A DNA stretch of 5,774 nt, taken from NCBI GenBank assembly GCA_016205085.1, contig JACQJN010000239.1:1-5774 (forward strand), given 5' to 3'. Origin of the DNA: Elusimicrobiota bacterium. Its GTDB lineage: Bacteria > Elusimicrobiota > Elusimicrobia > JACQJN01. The notes below the pieces were generated by a model. That model was not told the DNA's origin and ran no database searches. It saw only the letters and a list, made by a program, of their open reading frames with translations. Below are positions 1 to 5,528 of the stretch, piece after piece; position 1 is the stretch's first letter; each line of letters opens with the position of its first letter. The position numbers and the translations under genes were made by a program.

Positions 1-1
1 C

Positions 2-1366
2 CATCAAAATCAGTTTTTAGAAGATCTCAAACGGCTGGTCAGAATTCCCAGCGTCAGTTTTCCCGGTTTCCCGGCGGAAAAGGTGAAGGAGTCCGCATCC
101 GCTGTGGCGCAGCTCCTGAAGGCCGGCGGATTAGAGCATGTTCGGACGCTCACGATTCCTGGTACTCATCCGTATGTGTACGGGGATTGGCTCCATGCCG
201 GGGGAAAACCCACGCTTCTGCTCTACGCTCATCACGACGTCCAACCTCCCGGAAGGCTCGAACTCTGGAAGAGTCCGCCTTTCAATCCCAGCATCAGGAA
301 TGGCAGGTTGTACGGACGCGGTTCGGCGGACGATAAGGCGGGGGTGGTGGTGCACTCCAGCGCGATAACCTCTTATCTCAAATCTGTTGGGAGGCTTCCC
401 TTAAATGTGAAAGTGATCATAGAAGGCGAGGAGGAGATAGGGTCCACCTGCTTGGAAAAGTTTCTGTCCCGGTATTCTCGAATGATGCGGGCGGATGTGA
501 TGGTGCTGACGGATACCAATAACTTCGACACCGGAATTCCAAGCATCACCACGGCTCTTCGCGGATTGGTGGCTTTGGATGTGGAGGTGAAATCGGCGGA
601 TCATCCACTACATTCCGGCATGTGGGGAGGACCTTTGGTGGATCCAGTCCAAGCCCTTTCAAAAATGATCGCCTCTCTATCGGATTCCCAAGGAAGGATC
701 GCCGTCTCCGGCATCTACGATCAGGTGAAGCCGCTTTCTCCCATCATTCGAAATAGCCTGAACGCCTTGAAGTATTCCGATGGGAATTTTAGAAAGCAGT
801 CCCAAATTGAAAAAGGAGTTCGAGTGATGGGTGGGTCCGGGACCCCTCTGGAGAAGATGTGGTGGCGTCCCTCTCTGGCGGTGAATGCGATCCAGGCCAG
901 TTCGCGCAAGGATGTGGCTAATATCATTAATGATAGCGCTTGGTGTAAGATTGGGATTCGAATCGTACCCAATATGAATCCTGAGAGAACGCTCCATCTT
1001 TTGCAAAACCACTTGAGGCGTCATGCTCCATGGGGGGTGCGGGTGCGATTCACCCATCAGTCCACAAATCCTTGGTGGGTGACTCAGCCGGAAAGTGTCG
1101 CTTTCCAGATTGCCAAGAAGGCTTTGACAAAAGGATATGGAAGAGAGGCGGTTTTTATAGGATGCGGCGGGTCCATTCCTTTTGTGGGGCCGTTTTCTAA
1201 GGCTTTGGGTGGAGCTCCGGCCCTACTGATCGGGGTGGAGGATCCTTACAGCAATGCCCACTCGGAGAATGAAAGCCTGCACTTGGGAGATTTCAGGAAG
1301 GCTATTCTGAGCGCGATGGTTCTGTATCAGGAGTTGTCTTCTTCTTCTGACCTGAGACGATCTTGA
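2..1366 (+). CDS. M20-family zinc metallopeptidase (dipeptidase-like), 5' partial
   Basis: This is a binuclear zinc hydrolase of the M20 family, probably a cytoplasmic dipeptidase or related amidohydrolase; the substrate cannot be read from sequence. The frame is open from base 2. The residues before the internal GTG at 83 (LEDLKRLVRIPSVSFPGFP) are the usual M20 N-terminus, so the true start lies just outside the window and the GTG is not the start. Numbering from that GTG, the site is complete: H50 and D52 in AHHDVQP, bridging D83 in GRGSADDKAG, base/ligand E117-E118 in EGEEEIGS, D144 in VLTDTNN, lid-domain H177 in HPLHSG, and H393 in NAHSENES. The GGSIPF motif near the end resembles the carnosinase/CNDP branch. 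About 454 residues are visible, a normal family length. The stop is TGA at 1364-1366, inside the 3' end of the convergent protease gene. Family confidence is high, substrate confidence low. Confidence 0.93.
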   Translation, partial: HQNQFLEDLKRLVRIPSVSFPGFPAEKVKESASAVAQLLKAGGLEHVRTLTIPGTHPYVYGDWLHAGGKPTLLLYAHHDVQPPGRLELWKSPPFNPSIRNGRLYGRGSADDKAGVVVHSSAITSYLKSVGRLPLNVKVIIEGEEEIGSTCLEKFLSRYSRMMRADVMVLTDTNNFDTGIPSITTALRGLVALDVEVKSADHPLHSGMWGGPLVDPVQALSKMIASLSDSQGRIAVSGIYDQVKPLSPIIRNSLNALKYSDGNFRKQSQIEKGVRVMGGSGTPLEKMWWRPSLAVNAIQASSRKDVANIINDSAWCKIGIRIVPNMNPERTLHLLQNHLRRHAPWGVRVRFTHQSTNPWWVTQPESVAFQIAKKALTKGYGREAVFIGCGGSIPFVGPFSKALGGAPALLIGVEDPYSNAHSENESLHLGDFRKAILSAMVLYQELSSSSDLRRS

Positions 1367-3140
1367 CCGTGATTTCCTCTATGGGTTTGGTAAAGGGAAG
1401 TTTGTGCCAAAGTCGGCGGAACTTGTTTGGCCTCTCGATTTTGATGCCGTGAGCCGCGGCGGCGGATTCCAAGGCTTTCCAGTCAGGATAATTTCCTTTC
1501 TCGTCTCGATCACGTAAAACTACTTGAGCGATGGCCTTGGGGATGTCGGTAGCGTTGGAAACAATGACCGGCACCACCAGGGCGATGGCTTTGGCTATGC
1601 CCGTTTCAGCTCCCAGAGCGGCGATAAGGTTTTGCCTCAGTTTCCAAGCAAATCCCATCCAGGCCTGTCCTTGGGCGTGCACCTCGTCTCCTTCTTTATA
1701 TTTGTAGTCATTCTCGCCGTGCCGGATCACCCTGTCGCTCTTTTTGAAAAACCCCAAACCCAATTCCGGGATTCCCAATATGTACATGGAGAAGATGTCT
1801 CCCCAGCCTTCGCTCAAGCCCCCATTTTTTATCCCGCCGAACATATCGTCCACAAAATGGCCGTATTCATGGGCGTCCACATCCGGACGGGCGGTGTTGC
1901 GGCACTCTTCGCTGGAGCTAAAAAAGTTGATGCTGGGGTTCCAGGGGGTGTAGTAGGCGTTGCAGCTGGAGTTGAGGTTGACGTTGGTGGGGATGGCCCG
2001 ATTCAAAGGTTCCGGAGGAACTCCATTTTTGACCAGGAAATTGCGGGTGGTGTTGGTCCAGTAGAAAGCGGTTGTCTGGGATGTGCTTTTCTCGTCATCC
2101 GCTTCCGGATTAAAGACGATATTTTTTGATTCTCCGGGTGAGATGGTTTCTTTAATTTGAAGATTGGGGCTGCTTTTGCTGTTGACTGCGGAATATTTGC
2201 CGTTTAATTTCGCCTCTATCGGCAGGGGAACTTGGGAGGTCTTGGAGAATTGACCTTCCAGGTCGGTGGAAAGAGTATCGTCCCCTACTTTTACGGCCAG
2301 GTCCGAGAGCACCAATTGTTCAATGGTGTCCTTTTTATCTTTATAGACAAGTCCATTTCCTGTGACTTTGCCTGAAACGGCGGCCTCCGGTTCCGCAGAG
2401 GTGGAGTCTCCAAAATAAAGCCGGTCGTCCCAGCCGAATGTTTCTCCCGTATCCAAATCCACTGCGGTTCGGTACACGCTCTCCTTAAAGCTCATTTCTT
2501 CCACCACCCGCCACTTGTCTCCTATATAACGGATAGACCGAGTGGTTGCGCTTTGAACCAGTTCTCGCGGAGCTTGAGGCATGCTGCCCATGCTTTGTAG
2601 GTGTACGGAGGCTTTGCGTATGACCTCGGTGGCGTCCAGCCGGATTTGAGAACTAAGGCTCATGCTGGGAAAAAGTTGGACGTCTATGGAGGTTACCTTG
2701 GCTTGGTTCTTTTCCACCTGAATGGTGGCGTTGACATGAGTGCCTCGGACCGGGAGAGGTTCATCGGAATTTTGAATTTTTTGATTCTGAAGAAGATGGA
2801 TATAAAATGTGTCCGGCACTCCCTGTTTTCCCGGGATGAAATGGGTGTAGATGGCGGTAAGATTTTCAGGGCGCAGCCCTCCCAGGAAGGAGGGATTCTG
2901 AATTATCCAATTGATAAACGCCTGTTGTATCGAGGGCGGCTGGAGGGATTCGGTCGGCAAGGGAAACCGGGCATAACGGGTCAGGTTAAATTGAGAGACG
3001 CCCGTGTTGGTAGGAAGTATGGGAGGGGGAAATGCGGAGGATTGGGTGGGGCGAAATGCGTGAAGGTCGGGGGCAAGAAAGAAGGATAGAGCTAGAACTG
3101 TTCCAAAAGTTTCCCAGGGATATTTATTTCCATGTTTCAT
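1302..3140 (-). CDS. secreted zinc metalloprotease of thermolysin/fungalysin (M4/M36) type with propeptide
   Basis: This 612-residue protein is a predicted exported protease. Residues 1-28 look like a signal peptide, with a hydrophobic stretch TVLALSFFLA and an APDLHA cleavage region. Residues ~80-240 resemble an FTP-type inhibitory propeptide. The catalytic domain starts near FYWTNTTRNF (359-368). The gluzincin signature is HEYGH at 424-428 (ligands H424 and H428, base E425), with the third ligand E444 in GLSEGWGD and D448 behind it. H488 in EVHAQGQAWMGF sits where thermolysin has its transition-state histidine. NAYYTPWNPSINFF before the zinc site is typical of these families. The C-terminus is lysine-rich and lies partly in the 65-nt antisense overlap with the M20 gene. 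The ATG at 3138-3140 has a well-placed GGAGA. Autoprocessing of the propeptide is inferred from the family. M4 versus M36 is unresolved. Confidence 0.88.
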   Translation of the reverse strand: MKHGNKYPWETFGTVLALSFFLAPDLHAFRPTQSSAFPPPILPTNTGVSQFNLTRYARFPLPTESLQPPSIQQAFINWIIQNPSFLGGLRPENLTAIYTHFIPGKQGVPDTFYIHLLQNQKIQNSDEPLPVRGTHVNATIQVEKNQAKVTSIDVQLFPSMSLSSQIRLDATEVIRKASVHLQSMGSMPQAPRELVQSATTRSIRYIGDKWRVVEEMSFKESVYRTAVDLDTGETFGWDDRLYFGDSTSAEPEAAVSGKVTGNGLVYKDKKDTIEQLVLSDLAVKVGDDTLSTDLEGQFSKTSQVPLPIEAKLNGKYSAVNSKSSPNLQIKETISPGESKNIVFNPEADDEKSTSQTTAFYWTNTTRNFLVKNGVPPEPLNRAIPTNVNLNSSCNAYYTPWNPSINFFSSSEECRNTARPDVDAHEYGHFVDDMFGGIKNGGLSEGWGDIFSMYILGIPELGLGFFKKSDRVIRHGENDYKYKEGDEVHAQGQAWMGFAWKLRQNLIAALGAETGIAKAIALVVPVIVSNATDIPKAIAQVVLRDRDEKGNYPDWKALESAAAAHGIKIERPNKFRRLWHKLPFTKPIEEITVKIVSGQKKKTTPDTEPSRSE

Positions 3141-3148
3141 GGGTAATT

Positions 3149-3153
3149 TCTCC
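3149..3153 (-). promoter_or_regulatory. ribosome binding site of the metalloprotease gene
   Basis: The minus strand reads GGAGA here, 8 nt before the ATG at 3138-3140. It supports that start over the ATG of the next in-phase or nearby CATs. The 128 nt between the upstream stop (3269) and this ATG show no convincing -35/-10 pair and no clear intrinsic terminator. Confidence 0.65.
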
Positions 3154-3268
3154 AGTAATTAAATTCCACAGCATAGCGAAATCATATGAACTTGGAGAGT
3201 TTGGGTGATGAGCCAAAAGCCCTATATGGGTCGTGGAAAAGGACCTATGGTTTTTTTCCCCTTTTGGG

Positions 3269-3736
3269 CTACGTGGTTATTTTGGAGGGAGGCTGCTGAA
3301 TTAGGGTGTGGAAAGCTTCTCCGGCTCCCAGGAAGTTCAGAGAAATTTGGTCCCGGATGTCATCTAATTGCTCAGGTTGGACGAATCTTTGCAGGTCGGC
3401 AATGCCCTTTAGAGCCATCATCATTGTCTCTGTAGGGTCTAAATTCATTTCGGTAGCCATTTCCCCTATTTTGCGCAGAATGGCTGTGGCTCCTTTAGCC
3501 AGATTCTGCTCTCCCAAGAGGAGGGCCACCATGGCTCCTTGGCAGGCATCGGTGATCACTTTTCCGGTGCCGGGCTCTATGGAAGGAGTATTTTTGAGAG
3601 CTACCTTGAGAGCTTTCTTAACTATTTCGGCCGCGGAGGCGCATGGGTCCTGTGCCGTTTTTATTTCTGCGGTCACCAGCTCTTTAGTCAGTTGGGCGAT
3701 CTTAAAGTTATCCATGGTCGTTTTCCCCACACTCAT
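3269..3736 (-). CDS. hypothetical alpha-helical protein (about 150 aa), unknown function
   Basis: I do not recognise this 155-residue protein. It has no signal peptide and no membrane segment, and it is rich in Ala, Leu, Lys and Glu arranged as several amphipathic helices, for example AAEIVKKALKVALK, GAMVALLLGEQNLAKG, AILRKIGEMATEMN and PTETMMMALKGIADL. It is probably a small cytoplasmic helical bundle. Two cysteines (near residues 32 and 65) show no metal-binding pattern. The start is uncertain. The ATG at 3734-3736 has GGAAG 7 nt upstream. A second ATG at 3713-3715 (giving MDNFKIAQ) has GGGGA 8 nt upstream and fits better with a candidate promoter whose transcription start would fall near 3730. 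The stop is TAG at 3269-3271. It is followed on the same strand by the metalloprotease after 128 nt, so cotranscription is possible but not shown. Confidence 0.75.
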   Translation of the reverse strand: MSVGKTTMDNFKIAQLTKELVTAEIKTAQDPCASAAEIVKKALKVALKNTPSIEPGTGKVITDACQGAMVALLLGEQNLAKGATAILRKIGEMATEMNLDPTETMMMALKGIADLQRFVQPEQLDDIRDQISLNFLGAGEAFHTLIQQPPSKITT

Positions 3737-3764
3737 AGTGTAGCTTCCAAGCTGGGAAAGTCAA
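3737..3764 (-). promoter_or_regulatory. candidate sigma-70-like promoter for the helical protein gene
   Basis: On the minus strand, TTGACT (3759-3764) and TACACT (3737-3742) are separated by 16 nt. The -35 box matches the consensus at five of six positions and the -10 box at four of six. The predicted transcription start near 3730 lies inside the longer reading of the gene, which favours the ATG at 3715. A TATATT just upstream is an alternative -10 but lacks a partner -35. Confidence 0.4.
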
Positions 3765-3820
3765 TATATAAGGGGATGTGACTTTGGTGTGTGACCTGGG
3801 TTACAGAGGTGAAAAATGGC

Positions 3821-4006
3821 GTCCCCTTCCTTTGGAAAATATAGGAAAGGGACAGTACCTTCCTTAAAGATTCTATGGAAAGAAGGTACGGAAGGGGAGG
3901 GATTCGCCCCGTATTCCTAATAACCAATTTAAGGTCGGGACAGAATCCCCTTCCGAATAGTTCCGTACTTTTTGCCTATGTCCCTGGTGTTGCAAAAAGT
4001 GCGGAA
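3821..4006. repeat. cluster of four palindromes (REP-like) downstream of tRNA-Ser
   Basis: The stretch 3737-4001 holds no credible gene but is dense in inverted repeats. (a) GTCCCCTTCCT at 3821-3831 pairs with AGGAAAGGGAC at 3843-3853, with one imperfect pair and an 11-nt loop. (b) GTACCTTC at 3855-3862 pairs perfectly with GAAGGTAC at 3882-3889. (c) GGGA/TCCC at 3937-3949 has a 5-nt loop. (d) TTCCGTACTTTTTGC at 3961-3975 pairs with GCAAAAAGTGCGGAA at 3992-4006, with one wobble and a 16-nt loop. GGGACAG occurs at both 3849 and 3937. CGGAAGGGG occurs direct at 3889 and 4002 and inverted at 3947-3955. This resembles REP/MITE-like debris or repeatedly targeted tRNA-end sequence. No transposase is present in the window. 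Confidence 0.6.
3889..3906. repeat. 18-bp duplicate of the tRNA-Ser 3' end (candidate att site)
   Basis: CGGAAGGGGAGGGATTCG here is identical to 4002-4019, which is the 3' end of the tRNA-Ser gene read from the opposite strand: discriminator base, 3' acceptor strand, 3' T-stem and part of the T-loop. Identity stops at both edges. Duplications of exactly this tRNA segment are typical of tyrosine-integrase attachment sites. The two copies are only 113 bp apart, so any element between them is gone or never existed as a full island. A shortened inverted version lies at 3943-3955. Confidence 0.55.
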
Positions 4007-4086
4007 GGGGAGGGATTCGAACCCTCGAGGGTGTGACCCCTACACGATTTCCAGTCGTGCCGTTTCAACCGCTCACGCACCCTTCC
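4002..4086 (-). tRNA. tRNA-Ser(GGA)
   Basis: This is an 85-nt type II tRNA on the minus strand. The acceptor stem is GGAAGGG (4080-4086) with CCCTTCC (4003-4009). The D-stem is CGT/ACG. The anticodon stem is CACGA/TCGTG with loop CTGGAAA, giving anticodon GGA at 4050-4052 (reads UCC and UCU). There is a long variable arm (GGGGT...CCCTC) and a T-arm GAGGG-TTCGAAT-CCCTC. G73 at 4002 is the serine discriminator. The next bases are CAC, so CCA is not encoded and must be added enzymatically. A T5 run follows at once. The gene begins 7 nt after the stop of the DUF799-like lipoprotein gene, so it is probably cut out of the same transcript. Confidence 0.96.
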
Positions 4087-4093
4087 GATTCAT

Positions 4094-4753
4094 CTAGTTG
4101 AGGTCCTTTCGGATGGCCTTGAGTTTGGCCGGAAGAGGTTCCGGCCATTCCGGAATTCTAGTCCCCATCAACACCGCGGCGCGAGAAGCCTCCTCCAGGA
4201 GGTGAATCTTGAGAATCTTTTCCACCATTTTCCGGGCCAGCCCTTCGGCCAATCCTTGTCCGACGTCTCCGGAGAACTTCCGGTTTACGGCCCGTCCTTG
4301 CGCTTCCCAAAGCTTCTCTCCCAGGGTGGAGGTCAGGAAGGCGGTCCCCGTGACCTTGCGGCTACGGTAAATGCCGATGTTCAGATCGTTGAAATCCTCC
4401 ACTTTGCCCAGAAGGAGTCCGTCCGTTCCCAGTGCGGAGGAGATTTTTTCAGATGGAAACGCTTTCTCCTGGCCTCCCTCTTGGATGCCCATTCGACGGA
4501 GGGCTTCCTCCTGAGCGGGAGAGACCATGGGCAGATACCCCAAGGATACCAGTACCGTGGCCATCACCCTACGGAACGTATCCGGTGCGGCCAAATCGGT
4601 GCTTTCGTTGTTGGGAGGAAGACCCCCCACCAAGTCCGGGGCCTGGTAGTTTTCTTTAAGATGCAGCGCGGTTCCCTTGAGGGTCGCGCAGCCCAGGGCC
4701 AGCAGCGACGCCAACAGGCCCGGCCCTATTCCAACTCGATAAAAAAGTGTCAC
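4094..4753 (-). CDS. GNA1162/DUF799-like lipoprotein
   Basis: This is a predicted envelope lipoprotein of 219 residues beginning at GTG (4751-4753). That GTG forms a GTGA overlap with the upstream lipoprotein stop and has GAGGG 7 nt before it. A longer reading from the ATG at 4802 would put 17 charged residues before the signal and is rejected. The signal peptide (residues 1-21, hydrophobic core GLLASLLALG) ends at Cys22, a slightly atypical lipobox ALGC. The mature part shows features I associate with the DUF799 family: GLPPNNEST (44-52), an LGYLP segment (71-75), an alpha/beta segment LGTDGLLLGKV (109-119), and GEKLWEAQG near 145-153. Proteins of this family are found next to CsgG-like lipoproteins in envelope-associated operons, matching the neighbour here. 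The molecular function of the family is not established. tRNA-Ser follows after 7 nt. Confidence 0.8.
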   Translation of the reverse strand: MTLFYRVGIGPGLLASLLALGCATLKGTALHLKENYQAPDLVGGLPPNNESTDLAAPDTFRRVMATVLVSLGYLPMVSPAQEEALRRMGIQEGGQEKAFPSEKISSALGTDGLLLGKVEDFNDLNIGIYRSRKVTGTAFLTSTLGEKLWEAQGRAVNRKFSGDVGQGLAEGLARKMVEKILKIHLLEEASRAAVLMGTRIPEWPEPLPAKLKAIRKDLN

Positions 4754-5346
4754 TGGATTTCCCTCAACTTCGAGATGATTTTGGAGATGGCGGAGGACCC
4801 CCATATTCCTTTAGTGTAGGCGCTGGAGCCCCACAGGACCTTGCCGGACTTTACCTCCAGCAGTCGGACCGAGACCGCCTCCCTAAAAAATTTCTTGAAG
4901 AATTTTGTGTCCGCGACGGTGGCAGCTCCCAAGAGGACGGCATCCGCCCTCAGGTTCTTTCCGGTTTTCAACGCTTCTTCCAGGGTGAATCCGGTCCTCT
5001 GGCCTCTGCCTGCCTCTTTGTCGTAGCCTGTGTAGCTTCCGAGAGCCCTCAGTTCCTTCTCTACGACCTCCCCGGAAACAATCTCCCATCGGTCGCTGAA
5101 ACTTTTCTGAAGGGCATGGGCGAAGTCTCGCGTGAACTTGGCGGAGGGGCCCAGGAGGCTTTCGGACTGCAGCTCCACGCTCAGACGGTTGGCATCGAAA
5201 AAAGGCAGCAAGACAATTTTCTTGACAGTACGGAAGTTGGTTTCATCTCTAAGGACATATCGAGCCGCAGGAGCACATCCGCTGCCCACCAACATTCCTA
5301 AGATCAGGACAGAACTTTGCAAACGGTGAAGTTTCTTATTCTTCAT
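4750..5346 (-). CDS. CsgG/TolB-N-like envelope lipoprotein
   Basis: This 198-residue predicted lipoprotein starts at ATG 5344-5346 (MKNKKLHRLQ). It has a positively charged n-region, hydrophobic SSVLILGMLV and Cys24 in VGSGCAP, an acceptable but non-classical lipobox. The mature fold looks like the alpha/beta domain shared by CsgG-type and TolB-N-like proteins: VKKIVLLPFFD (41-51), a helix FTRDFAHALQKSF (71-83), RADAVLLGAATV (133-144), and VSVRLLEVKSGKVLWGSS (158-175). It lacks the full CsgG pore region, so curli secretion should not be assumed. The open frame continues upstream through tRNA-Tyr into an integrase remnant, but the signal peptide shows the true start is this ATG. The start is only 12 nt from the tRNA-Tyr 3' end, with six T residues and no clear Shine-Dalgarno in between. 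The stop overlaps the next gene's GTG. Confidence 0.82.
   Translation of the reverse strand: MKNKKLHRLQSSVLILGMLVGSGCAPAARYVLRDETNFRTVKKIVLLPFFDANRLSVELQSESLLGPSAKFTRDFAHALQKSFSDRWEIVSGEVVEKELRALGSYTGYDKEAGRGQRTGFTLEEALKTGKNLRADAVLLGAATVADTKFFKKFFREAVSVRLLEVKSGKVLWGSSAYTKGIWGSSAISKIISKLREIQ
4761..4765 (-). promoter_or_regulatory. ribosome binding site deciding the GTG start of the second lipoprotein
   Basis: The minus strand reads GAGGG inside the last codons of the upstream lipoprotein gene, 7 nt before GTG at 4751-4753. Together with the GTGA start/stop overlap and the signal peptide, it fixes the start and suggests translational coupling. Confidence 0.7.
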
Positions 5347-5358
5347 AGTCTTAAAAAA

Positions 5359-5442
5359 TGGTCGGGGAAGGATTCGAACCTTCGAAGGGCGAAGCCCGCC
5401 GGTTTTACAGACCGGTGCATTTGACCGCTCTGCCACCCGACC
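5359..5442 (-). tRNA. tRNA-Tyr(GTA)
   Basis: This is an 84-nt type II tRNA on the minus strand. The acceptor stem is GGTCGGG (5436-5442) with CCCGACC (5360-5366). The D-stem is GCA/TGC. The anticodon stem is CCGGT/ACCGG with loop CTGTAAA, giving anticodon GTA at 5406-5408 (reads UAC and UAU). The variable arm is GGGC-TTC-GCCC and the T-arm is GAAGG-TTCGAAT-CCTTC. A73 at 5359 fits tyrosine. CCA is not encoded. TTTTTT follows directly, then the lipoprotein ATG 12 nt from the tRNA end. Its plus-one reading yields the peptide RVAERSNAPVCKTGG, a well-known spurious translation of tRNA genes. Confidence 0.97.
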
Positions 5443-5473
5443 CTCTGTTGAATTTCCGACGATAGTGGTTGTG

Positions 5474-5501
5474 ATCTTAGCAAATTGGGTGTCATCCGCA
5501 A
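5474..5501 (-). promoter_or_regulatory. weak candidate promoter for the tRNA-Tyr/lipoprotein/tRNA-Ser unit
   Basis: On the minus strand TTGCGG (5496-5501) and TAAGAT (5474-5479) are 16 nt apart, matching the consensus at three and four of six positions. Transcription would start near 5467, about 25 nt before tRNA-Tyr. It lies inside the integrase remnant. It is the best pair I see there, but it is weak. Confidence 0.25.
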
Positions 5502-5508
5502 ACTCACA

Positions 5509-5528
5509 GGTGTCCACCGGGGTGTCCA
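5509..5528. repeat. GGTGTCCA direct repeat, 12-bp period
   Basis: GGTGTCCA occurs at 5509-5516 and 5521-5528, separated by CCGG, with a partial third copy GGTGTC at 5488-5493. It lies between the integrase catalytic block and tRNA-Tyr, just upstream of the weak promoter. It could be a recombinase or regulator binding site, or an inert remnant. Confidence 0.4.

Noticed and set aside
83..1366. GTG at 83 as the M20 gene start
   Set aside because: The frame is open to base 2 and upstream codons encode typical M20 N-terminal sequence.
1524..2129. Plus-strand open frame of 201 codons opposite the metalloprotease
   Set aside because: It is antisense to the conserved HEYGH region and has a low-complexity Val/Gly-rich product with no motif.
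3211..3270. Inverted repeat AGCCAAAAG / CTTTTGGGCT as a terminator after the helical protein gene
   Set aside because: The stem has a bulge and a loop of about 40 nt, and no T-run follows on the minus strand.
3733..3927. Minus-strand 64-codon open frame between tRNA-Ser and the helical protein
   Set aside because: It lies across the palindromes and the candidate promoter, has no ribosome binding site and no protein-like composition.
3889..3935. A second, degenerate tRNA-Ser gene
   Set aside because: Only the last 18 nt of the tRNA are present. No anticodon or D-arm can be formed from the flanking bases.
3821..4006. CRISPR array
   Set aside because: The repeats are palindromic and variable in length and spacing, without regular repeat-spacer units.
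4094..4804. Longer 236-residue start for the DUF799-like lipoprotein
   Set aside because: The GTG at 4751-4753 has GAGGG at 7 nt, a GTGA overlap and places the signal peptide at the N-terminus. The longer form adds an unrelated 17-residue prefix inside the upstream gene.
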